From Gaoshiqia hydrogeniformans (GTDB taxonomy: Bacteria > Bacteroidota > Bacteroidia > Bacteroidales > Prolixibacteraceae): a DNA stretch of 64,000 nt. Position 1 is the stretch's first letter. Every line of letters begins with the position of its first letter. The position numbers were made by a program, and so were the translations under genes. The DNA is taken from contig NZ_CP186334.1 in assembly GCF_049347105.1 (NCBI RefSeq), forward strand, positions 2,232,001-2,296,000. The letters run 5' to 3'. Of the stretch, positions 41,397-52,300 are shown piece after piece. Below the pieces are notes generated by a model that made no database searches, was not told the DNA's origin, and saw only the letters and a program-made list of their open reading frames with translations.

Positions 41397-43000
41397 ATCT
41401 TGTTTCCTTTTTCTATTTCCAGTTGGAATTCTTGTGTAGTTGAAAATCCGCCTTTCTTGCGGGAACCTCTTAATTCGGTTATATTTTCTGTTTTCAGGAT
41501 TTTAAGGTACCGATTAATTGTTGGTACGGAAACCCGTATCTTCTGAGCCAACTCTTCTGCATTTAATAAGGGGTTCCAGTAGGCTATCTTCGTAAGCTCA
41601 GTTAGCTTAACAAGTACTGTTTGTTTTGTTTTGCCCGCAAGCTTGTTGTTTAAAAGATCGTTTATCCTATCATTTACTCCTCTTACCTGGTTTATCCTAT
41701 CGCTTAAAGAATCAAGTATCCGATCACCTGCATCCGAAGCATCCGTATTTAAGCCTGTTTCAAGGTTATTTATCCTATCAGCTAGGGCATCATTTATCCT
41801 ATCACTTGGGGTTAACGGGTTAACCAATTTGTCATCCAGCGGAATAATCGTTTTAAATACCGGTCCTTCAATAAATTCAGGATGGTCCTGACCTGAATAG
41901 GCTTTGCAATATTTATTTATATTGAGAATCCCCGATCCCAACTCATCAAACCGTCCCATTTGCATAAAGAATTTGGCAATGACCGGATTCTTCGGAAAAG
42001 GCTTAAAGTTATTCACATTGATGGGGCCCTCACCGTTGGGAACATTGGCATTTTCGGTAATAACTGCCGATTTAGTGATCACAAATGTCGTGGGATAGGC
42101 GTTGGTGTACTCCTTATGAACCAATATATTGGCGGCCACCTCGCGGAAAATAATGGTGCGCAGGCTTCGGCGCTGATCGCCTTCGAGATAAAACTTGTCG
42201 GGAAGGTGTTTGGCCACAAAATCCAATAATTGCTCATAAGCTTCAATCAGGTTGGTTTGGATATAGAGGCGGTCGTCGTAGCGATCGACATTGAACCGGC
42301 GTACCAGTGCATCAATTTTAAAATGGGGAACCACACTGCGGATGGCTTCATCTTTCCCCAGCAGCAATATGGCAGCCAGGGTGTAACCTTCTTCTCCTGT
42401 TTTGTAGTCACGGTCGTATAGCCCGGCCATACGCAGCATCTGTTCATCGTCCAATTCCAGCCAGGGATGTTCGGGGTGATAGCTGCGAATGAGCTTACGT
42501 ACCTTGGGGAAAAGTGATTGTTTGAAATCCCCGAAACGAAAAGCGGGGTAAATGATGCTCTCTGTATAATGGTTCCGTTTCCGGTTATAAAGTTCGGCAA
42601 TTTGGTGTGCCCCCCGCACCACAAAATCGCCATCGTTGCTGCGGTCGTAAATTTTGCCACCCGTTTGGTGCACCTGCGAACTTTCGGGGACCTGAAGGTG
42701 AATAATGTGGAATCCATCCACCACATGTTCTTTAGGAAACAGGATAAACGGCGGGTTCAGCTTTTGCGGGTTATTGCTCAGGTTTGCAATGTTGGTAATC
42801 ATTTCGGCAACCTTCGCGGCATTCACTCCGGTAAGGTTGCCGTTATCATCGGCGCCCAATAGAATATCCCCTCCACTGCGGTTAAGCATGGCGCAGATGG
42901 TTTCAAATAGGTTTTCAGGCAACTTCTCCCGGGCTTGCTTAAACTCGTTGCGAATACCTTCGCCTTGAGATAGTATATTTTTGATGCGATTGATGGTCAT
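41393..43000 (-). CDS. AlbA_2/RecG-like DNA-binding protein
   Basis: A 535-residue protein from the ATG at 43000, 7 bp after the HNH gene stop. The N-terminal Schlafen AlbA_2 domain (FKQAREKLPENLFETICAML, then GGDILLGADDNGNLTGV) is followed by the ATPase-like RecG C-terminal fold (FREVAANILVHKEYTNAYPT, later GRFDELGSGILNINKYCKAY). About residues 400-470 hold five DRIN-type repeats (SDRINDALADRINNLE, LSDRINQVRGVNDRINDLL). A winged helix (AEELAQKIRVSVPTINRYLK) ends it. Such proteins are often regulators or antiphage accessories; they also occur inside type I loci. Confidence 0.8.
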   Translation of the reverse strand: MTINRIKNILSQGEGIRNEFKQAREKLPENLFETICAMLNRSGGDILLGADDNGNLTGVNAAKVAEMITNIANLSNNPQKLNPPFILFPKEHVVDGFHIIHLQVPESSQVHQTGGKIYDRSNDGDFVVRGAHQIAELYNRKRNHYTESIIYPAFRFGDFKQSLFPKVRKLIRSYHPEHPWLELDDEQMLRMAGLYDRDYKTGEEGYTLAAILLLGKDEAIRSVVPHFKIDALVRRFNVDRYDDRLYIQTNLIEAYEQLLDFVAKHLPDKFYLEGDQRRSLRTIIFREVAANILVHKEYTNAYPTTFVITKSAVITENANVPNGEGPINVNNFKPFPKNPVIAKFFMQMGRFDELGSGILNINKYCKAYSGQDHPEFIEGPVFKTIIPLDDKLVNPLTPSDRINDALADRINNLETGLNTDASDAGDRILDSLSDRINQVRGVNDRINDLLNNKLAGKTKQTVLVKLTELTKIAYWNPLLNAEELAQKIRVSVPTINRYLKILKTENITELRGSRKKGGFSTTQEFQLEIEKGNKI

Positions 43001-43007
43001 TGTGCAA

Positions 43008-43895
43008 TTATCTAAGTACATGAACAGCCTCAGCCAACCATTCAAAATTTTTTTCCAAAGATTTAGTTTTTACAAAGCTCGTAACTACCATTGAATATCG
43101 TTCTGTGTAACAGGCCATCTTTGCCAATTCACAATAACAATTATCAATTATTGATTCAATTTTAATTTCTTCATTTATATATTTCTTTATCTCATTTGAA
43201 GATAAGTGAACTAGGTTTTCGCATTTAAGCCAAATATCTTTTCTACCACGTTTAAGAGATGTATTTTGTAATCCATAATAATTTATTGAAGTCAACGCCT
43301 TTTTTTCTCGAAGACTTCCATCATTCAGATAGGTTGGGTAAATATCTCCGTTCCTATCAAAAGAAATAAGCGTACAGTCTCTCGGATTAATCGGATCTAA
43401 TAATAAAGGTATTTCATCTTTACAATACAAGTCCTCAGGTTTAGCAACCCCTGATGCTTCTTCCAATGGGAAATAACATCCTTTCCCAATTACGTTATTG
43501 TTTTTTGTTAATGGATCTTTCGAACGTTTATTTACAAAAGAGCCTGCTAGTCTGAAATTTCTCCAATAATAAGAGAGCCACCAATAACCACCCTCTAATA
43601 CTAACTCATTGTTTATCTTAGCGATCGCTTTGGGCCTGTAATGTTCAACCTCCCATCTGCAAGAATTTTCAAGTGATTCTGAATACCAACATTTTCCTCC
43701 AGATAATTTAGACAGTGAAGAATATAGTTTTGTCCAATGAGAATTCCTTTTCCAATACGCAGACCTTTCTTCTTTGTTTTTTCCTCGAATATTTGACAAA
43801 TGACGTTCAGCCTCTTCTAACCAATCATCAAAAGTTGTTTCGGGATTCAGCTCATTAAAAATATCTGGCAGTCTATCTATATTGATGTACCTCAT
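43008..43895 (-). CDS. HNH endonuclease, PtuB-like
   Basis: A 295-residue protein. The HNH core includes LSGGKCWYSE, VEHYRPKAIAKI (first His) and WWLSYYWRNFRLAG (Asn), with further histidine and cysteine later (KDEIPLLLDPINPRDC). This is the TIGR02646-type nuclease seen as PtuB of Septu systems. Its ATG overlaps the ATPase stop by 4 bp, the standard ptuA-ptuB arrangement. It would cut nucleic acid when released or activated by the ATPase. Confidence 0.8.
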   Translation of the reverse strand: MRYINIDRLPDIFNELNPETTFDDWLEEAERHLSNIRGKNKEERSAYWKRNSHWTKLYSSLSKLSGGKCWYSESLENSCRWEVEHYRPKAIAKINNELVLEGGYWWLSYYWRNFRLAGSFVNKRSKDPLTKNNNVIGKGCYFPLEEASGVAKPEDLYCKDEIPLLLDPINPRDCTLISFDRNGDIYPTYLNDGSLREKKALTSINYYGLQNTSLKRGRKDIWLKCENLVHLSSNEIKKYINEEIKIESIIDNCYCELAKMACYTERYSMVVTSFVKTKSLEKNFEWLAEAVHVLR

Positions 43896-45484
43896 TCTTG
43901 CTCTCTTTTTAACTTCTCAAGTACCCTTTCAACTGCTTTTTTGCTCTCTGTCTGTAAAAATGCTTTCTCCTCTTCTGAAAACTCAACTTTTTGCATCAAT
44001 TCGTGCTTTGACATCTCAGCTAAATACATCTTAAACCACTGGTCTTCTACCTCTTCGTAAAATCCATAATTTTCTAATTCAGCTTTAAGTCTATGATATT
44101 CATCATAATCGTAAGGATCAAGTGCATCTCTCATTATTCTTCCTTGCAGATATCTTTTTCTGTTTAGTTTTTCTTGAGTTTCTTTATCCAGAATGGTTGG
44201 TAGTCCGAACAATGGACTTGTCAAAATCCCAGAAACCCCCATTCCTTTGGGGTCTTTGTCCGATTTTTCTACAATTGTTTTTCCATCTTGGATCTTAAAA
44301 ATCCTAACTTCTTCTTTTGTTAATCCCCCAATAACCAGAGGGTCGTGAGTATTAATTACAATTTGTGTTGATTTATGATTATTTACAACTTTATCTAAAA
44401 ACTCAAAGTATTGCCATTTCCAGATTGGATTTAGATGAGTGTCGGGTTCATCCAACAAGATTAATGAATTTTCGTCTTTCGTAAACTTTAAGAGACCAAG
44501 AACAGTTAATAGTTGTTGTTCGCCTTCACTGAGTTCCTTAAAAGTAATACTTCCATCAACGTTTTCTTTTCTCACTTTGATTCTCACTTCAGCTATTAAT
44601 TTGGAGATGTAAGTGCTTTCAAGAGCCTTGAAAAACTCAGTATTGCTTTTATAATGTTGTGCTATCTTCTTTAGCTTTTCTTTGTGGCTGATATACAGGT
44701 ATAACCTTTTTTGTGGTTCGTCGCTTTTAAAATCAATTTTGATTTTTTCATCGTTATAAATCGGGGCGAGCGAGTTTGTCCAAAGAATTTCAAGAAAGTC
44801 GCGAACCAATCCTTCTGCTGTCCAAAATTTATCTTTGTACTTATCCTTTCTAGAACTAGCCCATTTAGGCATCTTCAAAACAAAAAGAATTGATTCAATG
44901 TCTTTGATGTGAAGAACTTCATTTAAGAATTCGATCGAATCCTTTTCTTCATCTTCGAAAGAGAAATAGGCTAATAGAACAAAATAAGAATGAACTAACT
45001 GTACATAGAACAACTTCCGCAATGTATCAAGCTCATTCTCTTTAAATCCTTTTTTTATAATTCTATCATAAAAATTCTCCTGATGTTCCCAGAAATGTTC
45101 TTTTAGACGATTGCTCAAGCCAGAGTAATAAGTGAAGACATATCTCGGCTGGTAGAGTTTCTTTCCTTCAGGAGAAAAAAAGGATTTGTAACTTGAAATC
45201 TTTTCGTTATTTATATAAATCACGTATGAACTTCCGTCGTAGGTTATTTCTATTTCATTTAGGTTAATTGTATAACAAATAGAATAGTTGAATTTTGGAT
45301 ACCTTCGCTTATCTTCTTTACTTAAATCCAGATATTTAAAAATGAGAACAAGGGCTTCAATAAAATTTGACTTGCCAGTTGCATTCTGCCCCAACAAAAC
45401 AGTTTTCATCTGATCTCTATCAAGTTCAATACTGAATTGCTTCAGGTTTTTAAAATCTTCAATATAAACCTTATTGATTCTCAT
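43892..45484 (-). CDS. SMC/OLD-like AAA ATPase, PtuA-like
   Basis: A 530-residue ABC-type ATPase. Walker A is G32QNATGKS39, the signature-like motif is ELSEGEQQLLTVLGL, and Walker B is LILLDEPDTHLNPIWKW, followed by the His switch region (IVINTHDPLV). The central helical part is short, as in PtuA rather than Rad50. The C terminus is charged. Its start overlaps the hsdS end by 14 bp. With the HNH gene it makes a Septu-like pair. Confidence 0.85.
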   Translation of the reverse strand: MRINKVYIEDFKNLKQFSIELDRDQMKTVLLGQNATGKSNFIEALVLIFKYLDLSKEDKRRYPKFNYSICYTINLNEIEITYDGSSYVIYINNEKISSYKSFFSPEGKKLYQPRYVFTYYSGLSNRLKEHFWEHQENFYDRIIKKGFKENELDTLRKLFYVQLVHSYFVLLAYFSFEDEEKDSIEFLNEVLHIKDIESILFVLKMPKWASSRKDKYKDKFWTAEGLVRDFLEILWTNSLAPIYNDEKIKIDFKSDEPQKRLYLYISHKEKLKKIAQHYKSNTEFFKALESTYISKLIAEVRIKVRKENVDGSITFKELSEGEQQLLTVLGLLKFTKDENSLILLDEPDTHLNPIWKWQYFEFLDKVVNNHKSTQIVINTHDPLVIGGLTKEEVRIFKIQDGKTIVEKSDKDPKGMGVSGILTSPLFGLPTILDKETQEKLNRKRYLQGRIMRDALDPYDYDEYHRLKAELENYGFYEEVEDQWFKMYLAEMSKHELMQKVEFSEEEKAFLQTESKKAVERVLEKLKREQE

Positions 45485-46898
45485 TTTTCCACGTAATTAG
45501 GGTTTCTCTTCCTTTCGCCTTCATAAGAATGGACTCTTCCAATTCTTTTAACTCCGCATAAAATAGATCAATATTTGAATCATCTTGAAATTTTGATAGC
45601 TTCCATATTTGTTTGGCTGAGATAGCCTCTGTCTGTTTTTGAAGTACTTCTTTTACCGATAAATTGCTTTTTTCCATAGGTGCCCTCCTTTTAGGTTTTT
45701 CTTTTTCATCAAGTTTCAGTTTTTCAAAGTAAACTTGTCTCTCTTCTCGAATTTGTTTTATCAATTCAAGAACCGACTCATCATGTGAATTTTGAGGTAC
45801 TAGATTACCAATAAAGGCTTGTTTTAGAATAGATTGTCTCGAAAAGGCAATTTTATCCAAAGTCTTTTTAATTGTTGATTCAAGATTCTCAACTAATGCG
45901 AATTGGGATTCGATTATTTCTACTACTTCAATTTGTTCTTCCAAATCTGGAATTGAGACAATTTGATTATAAAATTGTTTTCTATCTAATGTTGGAACAG
46001 CAGTGCTTGAGCTAAATGATTTAAAATTGAATTGCAGAAAAAGATAATATACAAATTTTGGATTATTATTTTTAAAATTCTTTACAAACAATGTCGTGTT
46101 GTGCGGCCAAAAATAATCTACATCAAGATAATGAACGTTACCAACGCTTCCGCTTCTACCGATGATTAAACATGGCCCTTCTGCTTTATGTTCATTATGA
46201 TACCCATTTAAGCCACCAGAAGTCATTACAGGGTATCTTCCTTTAACAATGTTTGATAGAGGCAAATCAAATCCCCTTTGGATTTCGCATAGTTCCGTAA
46301 ACTTTATTTGTCTCCATCTTTTTTCTTGATGATTCCCTTTTGTAAATTTCCCTTCAAACGCGCTTTTCAGCAAAGCCTGTTTATACACTTCCAATTTTTT
46401 CTGTGCTTTTTTCAACTCATCTTCGGCATGGTCGAGTTCGCTAAAAAGCTCTTCAATTCGTGCTACAATTCGATGTTGCTCATCAAGAGGAGGAAGTGGT
46501 ATCTTTAATTCATAAACGCTATTTCTATTTATTCCTGGAATTGCTGTTGAAGAATCTAGTTTTTCTAAGCGAAGACTTTTGAGTAAATAATAAATAAATT
46601 TCTGATTCAATGATTTCGCTTTCACTATAAAATAAGTTGTATCTATTGGCCAACATTTGTTATTTTCTAAATGTATAGCCCCAACAGAACCCTTTCTGCC
46701 AATAATAATAACAGGACCATCTATCAAAAAATCACTGTGAAACCCAACTTTACCATTTGATCCATAAACAGGATATTTCCCACTTTGTACTCTCTCTGAT
46801 TGTGGCAAAGCTTTGCCATATTCAAAAACAAGAATTTCTCCTATGGTCGTCCAAATCCATCCCTCAGGTAAAGTACTTATTGATTTTGTCTGCTCCAT
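45471..46898 (-). CDS. hsdS: Type I specificity subunit HsdS
   Basis: A 475-residue protein with two target-recognition domains (about 5-150 and 195-345), each with the pattern P-V-x-(T/G)-(S/G)-G-G/N followed by GPxxIIGRxGSVG. Conserved coiled-coil spacers follow each (ARIEELFSELDHAEDELKKA and IIESQFALVENLESTIKKT). It determines the DNA site methylated by HsdM. The C-terminal 110 residues (AISAKQIWKLSKFQDDSNID and on) are an extra tail. First gene of the operon. Confidence 0.92.
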   Translation of the reverse strand: MEQTKSISTLPEGWIWTTIGEILVFEYGKALPQSERVQSGKYPVYGSNGKVGFHSDFLIDGPVIIIGRKGSVGAIHLENNKCWPIDTTYFIVKAKSLNQKFIYYLLKSLRLEKLDSSTAIPGINRNSVYELKIPLPPLDEQHRIVARIEELFSELDHAEDELKKAQKKLEVYKQALLKSAFEGKFTKGNHQEKRWRQIKFTELCEIQRGFDLPLSNIVKGRYPVMTSGGLNGYHNEHKAEGPCLIIGRSGSVGNVHYLDVDYFWPHNTTLFVKNFKNNNPKFVYYLFLQFNFKSFSSSTAVPTLDRKQFYNQIVSIPDLEEQIEVVEIIESQFALVENLESTIKKTLDKIAFSRQSILKQAFIGNLVPQNSHDESVLELIKQIREERQVYFEKLKLDEKEKPKRRAPMEKSNLSVKEVLQKQTEAISAKQIWKLSKFQDDSNIDLFYAELKELEESILMKAKGRETLITWKNENQ

Positions 46899-47080
46899 CT
46901 GTCATTCTTAGAAATGGCGCTAAAAGTACATGAATTCATATTCCTATTCAATGGAAATTTTATCAAAATGTTGCATTTTAGAGATCAGCTAATTGCAAAT
47001 CGCACGACTATTCCATAATCTTCTATCTGCCCCGGCAATTGATCAACCTTCTCTTTCAACTATTTCACTTCAGTACAAGG

Positions 47081-47485
47081 CTATTTATTCTTATCCAACA
47101 GCTCAATCAATTTGCTACTGATTGACATCATATTATCCATCAGCTTCAGCATGGATTGCATCTGCTGTTCGTTATATGTCTGAAAGGTACTGTTATCCTG
47201 AATCGCGATTGATGAATTCTGAATATTTTCCAGAAAGTTATTTGGTGATGTAGAAACGATCTGTAGTGGATCGACTTTAAGAAACTCCGCAACCTTCTGG
47301 ATCATTTCGATGGTGATTTTACTTTCGCCCCGTTCATATTTGGTATAAGCGGCTTCGCTGAGACCAATATGCTCGGCAACTTCCAACGCTTTTTTGTCGC
47401 GCAGCTTCCGGAATAAGGCCAGGTTGCGGCCAATACTTTTGTTTTCCAATACGGTAAAGTGGTCGTTTTCTTCGTGAGTGCTCAT
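47081..47485 (-). CDS. XRE-family transcriptional regulator
   Basis: A 134-residue protein. The helix-turn-helix is LALFRKLRDKKALEVAEHIGLSEAAYTKYERGESKITIEMIQKVAEFLKV (residues about 22-72). The C-terminal 60 residues are helical and may dimerise (QQMQSMLKLMDNMMSISSKL). It lies 182 bp upstream of hsdS on the same strand and is the likely controller of the defence operon, comparable with C proteins of restriction systems. Confidence 0.8.
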   Translation of the reverse strand: MSTHEENDHFTVLENKSIGRNLALFRKLRDKKALEVAEHIGLSEAAYTKYERGESKITIEMIQKVAEFLKVDPLQIVSTSPNNFLENIQNSSIAIQDNSTFQTYNEQQMQSMLKLMDNMMSISSKLIELLDKNK

Positions 47486-47931
47486 ATCAATAGTTATTTA
47501 AAACAATTTTTTCGTTAGGTAAAACTACCAAATATATGAACATAGCCCAAAAATTATGTCCTAAACTTGCTCTTGTCAAACATAGTTTCGTTTGCCCGAT
47601 TAAGTAACAATAATACGAATTAAAAACAGAAAAACCTGTTGGACAATACTCAGGTTATTAGTAACAGTTTTCTACTCCATAAACGAATGTGTCATGCCAT
47701 GTTTTAAACGCTTTTTATCTCCCCAGCGGGCTCCCTGAAAGCAGGGGCCACATGAAGAATCCCTGCCCATAAACCTTTAAGGTTTCAAAAAACCTTGGGG
47801 GTTTGGGGAAACACCAATCCAAACAATCTAAAAAAATCCTAAAAGTATGAAAAGAAATTTCTGCTTCATGGCCTTGCCATGCCTTTCCCGAAGATCAAAC
47901 CAACCAGTAACAACCATTTAAACAAACACTT
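47486..47931. other. Intergenic region between defence operon and Sus locus
   Basis: Divergent spacer of 446 bp. It should contain the promoters of the XRE gene and the NHL lipoprotein gene. I see AACCTTTAAGGTT (47776-47788), a short palindrome, but no regulator gene (no SusR, HTCS or sigma/anti-sigma pair) for the Sus locus here. Confidence 0.4.
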
Positions 47932-49287
47932 ATGCGGAAATTCAATCCACTATGGGCGGGCCTGTTGGTCTTCGCCATGCTGGGGGTAACCATGCTGTGC
48001 ACCAACTGTGCCAGTGACGATTTTACCCCCGAAAACAAAACCGTTTACCCGCCCCTCGAGGGTGTGGAAACCAGTATTAGCTCGTATTTCCCCGACAGCG
48101 GGGGAATTGCCACCAAGCTGATTTTAAACGGCCGTAACTTTGGAACCGACACCGCCTACATCAAGGTGACGGTAAACGGCAAAAATGCTGCCGTGATCGG
48201 GTCGGACGGCGAGGCCATTTACGCCATTGTCCCTGTCCGGGCCGACACGGGCCTGGTGCGCGCCTATATTGGTAAGGGCGACAACACCCGGGAATTTACC
48301 TACGACAAGCCGTTCAACTACCAGTTCCTGAAAAATGTGACCACCGAGATTGGGCAGACGGGCCTGTCGGGCACCGACGACGGCGCCTACTCCGAGGCGA
48401 AGCTGCGGCGTCCCTGGTTCGTGACCTTCGACAGCGAAGGCAAGCTGTTCCTTATTGATGAGGGACGGGGCGTGGATTCGGACGGGGCGCTGCGGGTCGG
48501 CTACAACGGCGAGCTCACCACCCTGATGCGTAATTCGTCGGGGCCCATGCAGTCGCCCACCGCCCTGGCATTCAGCCCCGGGCAGGACACGCTTTACCTG
48601 GTTAACTCGCTGTGGCAGGCCAACAACATGGTAACCGATGCCGCGGTGGCCATCCTGCTCCGCGAAACCGGCTTTATTACCATCAAGCCCTACATCAGGG
48701 CCACGTACACCCGGGCCACGGCCATTGCCGTTCATCCCCGCACCGGCGCGGTGTTTTACAACAGCCAGCACGATGGCTACCTCTACCGGTTCAACAAAAC
48801 CACGCAGGAAGGGGAACAGTTGTACCAGCTTAACGGCACCGATACCGAGCTGAAAATGGTTTTTAGCCCCGATGGCAAAACCCTGTACATTATGGTAAAA
48901 AACAAACACTGCATTTACCGGGCCAACTACAACGAAACTACCCGCACCATTGACAAGCCGGAGCTGTGGGCCGGCCAGTGGAACAGCAGCGGTTTTGAAA
49001 ACGGGCTGGGCACCAACGCCAAGTTTAATGAGCCCGGTCAGGGCGCCGTTGATGACGACGGCAACCTGTACATCCCCGACAAGCAGAACCATTGCATCCG
49101 GAAAATCACGCCCGAAGGCTATGTCAGTACTTACGCCGGGGTCCCCGGGACCTCGGGCTTCCAGGACGGCGACCCGGCGGTATGCCTGTTTAACCTGCCC
49201 GAAGCGGTGGCTTTTAGCCCCATAGATGACGGCTTGTATGTGGCCGACCGGGGCAATCACCTGGTGCGTAAAATTATGGTTGAATAA
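47932..49287 (+). CDS. IPT/TIG and NHL-repeat surface lipoprotein
   Basis: A 451-residue lipoprotein (lipobox ending at about Cys26 in TMLCTNCASDDF). An IPT/TIG beta domain (about 40-120, GIATKLILNGRNFGTD) is followed by NHL propeller repeats (RRPWFVTFDSEGKLFLIDEG, FNEPGQGAVDDDGNLYIPDK, NLPEAVAFSPIDDGLYVADR). Such proteins sit next to SusCD pairs and bind glycan on the cell surface. It is the first gene of the locus; SusC begins 34 bp later. Confidence 0.85.
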   Translation: MRKFNPLWAGLLVFAMLGVTMLCTNCASDDFTPENKTVYPPLEGVETSISSYFPDSGGIATKLILNGRNFGTDTAYIKVTVNGKNAAVIGSDGEAIYAIVPVRADTGLVRAYIGKGDNTREFTYDKPFNYQFLKNVTTEIGQTGLSGTDDGAYSEAKLRRPWFVTFDSEGKLFLIDEGRGVDSDGALRVGYNGELTTLMRNSSGPMQSPTALAFSPGQDTLYLVNSLWQANNMVTDAAVAILLRETGFITIKPYIRATYTRATAIAVHPRTGAVFYNSQHDGYLYRFNKTTQEGEQLYQLNGTDTELKMVFSPDGKTLYIMVKNKHCIYRANYNETTRTIDKPELWAGQWNSSGFENGLGTNAKFNEPGQGAVDDDGNLYIPDKQNHCIRKITPEGYVSTYAGVPGTSGFQDGDPAVCLFNLPEAVAFSPIDDGLYVADRGNHLVRKIMVE

Positions 49288-49321
49288 CGCTTTGCGCGTG
49301 TTGAAATTTAAACGAATAAAA

Positions 49322-52300
49322 ATGAAAATGATACAACGAAAGTTCCGTTTGGTTTTCCTCCTGTTGGCCTGCGCGATGGCCGTACAGGCACAAACAGCGC
49401 AGGAGAAAGAGGTTAGTGGTATGGTAACAGACCCGCAGGATAAACCGCTGATCGGGGTAGCCATCATTGTAAAAAACCAACCCACCAAAGGGGTGGTGAC
49501 CGATGCCGGCGGCCGGTTTAAAATTAAAACAGGCCTTTACGAGATTTTGGAAATCAGGTACATCGGTTTTAAAACAACCGAACTTCCCGTGGTAACCGTA
49601 ACGGGCCCGGTAGTCGTGGTGATGGAAGAAGACAGTGAAAGCCTGGAAGAAGTGGTGGTTACCGCCGCCGGTATCATCCAGCGAAAAGCCACCTTGTCGG
49701 GGGCCATTACCACGGTGGACATGAAGACCATGAAAACGCCGACATCCAGCATCAGCAATGCCCTGGTGGGCAATGTAACCGGCATTATCGGCCGGCAAAC
49801 CACGGGCGAACCGGGCCGCGACAACACCGAATTCTGGGTGAGGGGGATCAGCACCTTTGGCGCCAACGCCAGCGCCCTGATCCTGGTCGATGGCATTGAG
49901 CGGTCGTTAAACGAGCTGAACGTGGAAGATATCGAATCGTTCAGCGTGCTGAAAGATGCGTCGGCCACCGCCATCTATGGTTCGCGGGGGGCCAACGGCG
50001 TGGTACTGATCACCACCAAAAGGGGAACCGCCGGAAAAGCAGCGATCAATTTCAAGGCCGAATATGGCTACGACACCCGCTCGCGCACCCCGGACTATGT
50101 GGACGGCGCGACCTACGCCCGGATGGCCAACGAAGCCCGGATGACCCGTTACCAGGACCCGGTGTATTCGGAGCAGGACCTGGAGATCATTGCCCGGGGA
50201 CTGGACCCCGACCTGTTTCCCAACGTGGACTGGGCCGATGTGATTTTGAAGGACGGCGCGGTCAGTTACCGCGGAACCCTGTCGTTTCGCGGAGGAGGCC
50301 CTTCGGCCCGTTACTATGTGTCGGGCAGCTACTACAATAAAGACGGCATGTACAAAACCAACGACGCCCTGAACGATTACAACACCAATGCCACCTACGA
50401 ACGTTACAACTACCGGGCAAATGTTGACCTGGACCTCACCCGGACCACCCTGTTCCGGATCGGGGTGGGGGGCTACCTGGTTGATGAAAACAAGCCCGGC
50501 ATGTCGTCCGACGACATTTGGGGATCGATCTCCAACCTCACCCCGCTCACCGTTCCGAGGATGTACTCCAACGGCCTGATCCCCACTTACGGAAGCGGCA
50601 ATACGATGAACCCGGAGGTCCAGCTCACCCAAACCGGTTACCAAACCAATTGGGAAAACAAGGTGGAAACCAACATCACGCTGGAGCAAAAACTGGATTT
50701 TATTACGCCCGGGCTGCTGTTTGCCGGGACCTTCTCGTTCGACAACACGAATGTGAATACCATTACGCGCTCCAAAAACCCGGAGCTGTGGCTGGCCGAA
50801 AGGCGCCGCGATGCCAACGGCGATTTGGTGATGAAACGGGTCCGCGAGGCCTCGCTGATGTCGCAAAGCGGCAGCGCCTCCGGCGAGCGGCGGTATTACA
50901 CCGAAGCCCGCGTTCAGTACGATAAAACCATTGATGCCAAACACCGCCTTGGCGGCCTGCTGATGTACTACCAACAGGAACGGTCGTCAACCATCAACTC
51001 CAACGATGTAAAGGCTTCGATCCCTTACCGGAACATGGCCTTTTCGGGACGGGTTACTTATGGCTACAAAGACCGTTACCTCACCGATTTCAACTTTGGC
51101 TATACCGGCTCCGAGAATTTTGAAAAGGGCGAACGCTTTGGTTTTTTCCCGGCCATATCGGGCGCCTGGGTCATTTCGCAGGAGCCCTTTGTCAAAGATC
51201 GCCTGCCGTGGCTGAACATGTTCAAGCTCCGCTATTCGTACGGCGAAGTGGGGAACGACCAGATTGGCTCCGACCGCTTTCCGTACATGTCGTTTATCGG
51301 GACTTCAACCTCGATGAACTGGGGCGAGTACGGCTCAAACGGGGTGCAGGGTTACCGGATCACCACCATGGGATCGTCGAACCTGACCTGGGAAAAGGCC
51401 CAAAAGCATAACCTGGGCATCGACCTGATCCTGTTCGACTCGAAGTTGTCGGCCACGGCCGATGTTTTCCGCGACAAGCGAAGCGACATCTTTATGCGGC
51501 GCAGCCAGATGCCTTATTCCACCGGCCTGCAGGATTTGCAGCCCTGGGCCAACATCGGCGAAATGAAATCGGAAGGGATCGACGGGCAGGCTTCGTATAC
51601 CCACAAGCTTGGGGAAGTGGCTTTTACCCTGCGCGGCAATTTCACCTATGCCAAAACCATTGTGCTGAACTACGATGAAGCAGACAACGCCCTGCCGTAC
51701 CAAATGACCAAAGGGTACCGCCTGAACCAGACCAGGGGACTGATAGCCCTGGGCCTGTTTAAAGACCAGGAGGAGATTGACAACAGCCCGGTCCAGACCT
51801 TCGGTTCCTACCTGCCCGGCGACATCAGGTACAAGGATGTGAACGGCGACGGCGTGATCGACGACAAAGACGTGGTTCCCATTGGCTACACCACGCAGCC
51901 CAATCTGAGTTACGGCTTTGGGTGCAGCTTAAGCTGGAAGGACTTCGATTTCAATATCCTGTTCCAGGGCTCGGGCAAATCCGATTTCTTTCTTGGCGGC
52001 AACAGCATCTATCCCTTTAACGGGGGCGAAACCGGGAATATCCTGAGTAAGGTTGCCGATCCCGGCGACCGCTGGATTTCCAGGGAGATATCGGGCGATC
52101 CGGCCACGGAAAACCCAAACGCTTTGCTTCCCCGGCTGTCGTACGGCGGAAATGCCAACAATTACCGGAACTCAACTTTCTGGCTAAGGGACGGGAGCTA
52201 CCTGCGCCTGAAAAGCCTGGAATTTGGCTATAATTTTCCCCGGAAATACCTGGCCCGTTTCTTTGCCGAAAGCGCCCGCATCGGTTTTATCGGGTACAAT

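Noticed and set aside
48124..49488. 454-codon minus-strand frame over the NHL lipoprotein gene
   Set aside because: A shadow produced by the GC-rich coding strand; the plus-strand gene has a lipoprotein signal and NHL repeats.
49907..50974. 355-codon minus-strand frame inside susC
   Set aside because: Antisense to a complete SusC protein; no recognisable residues.
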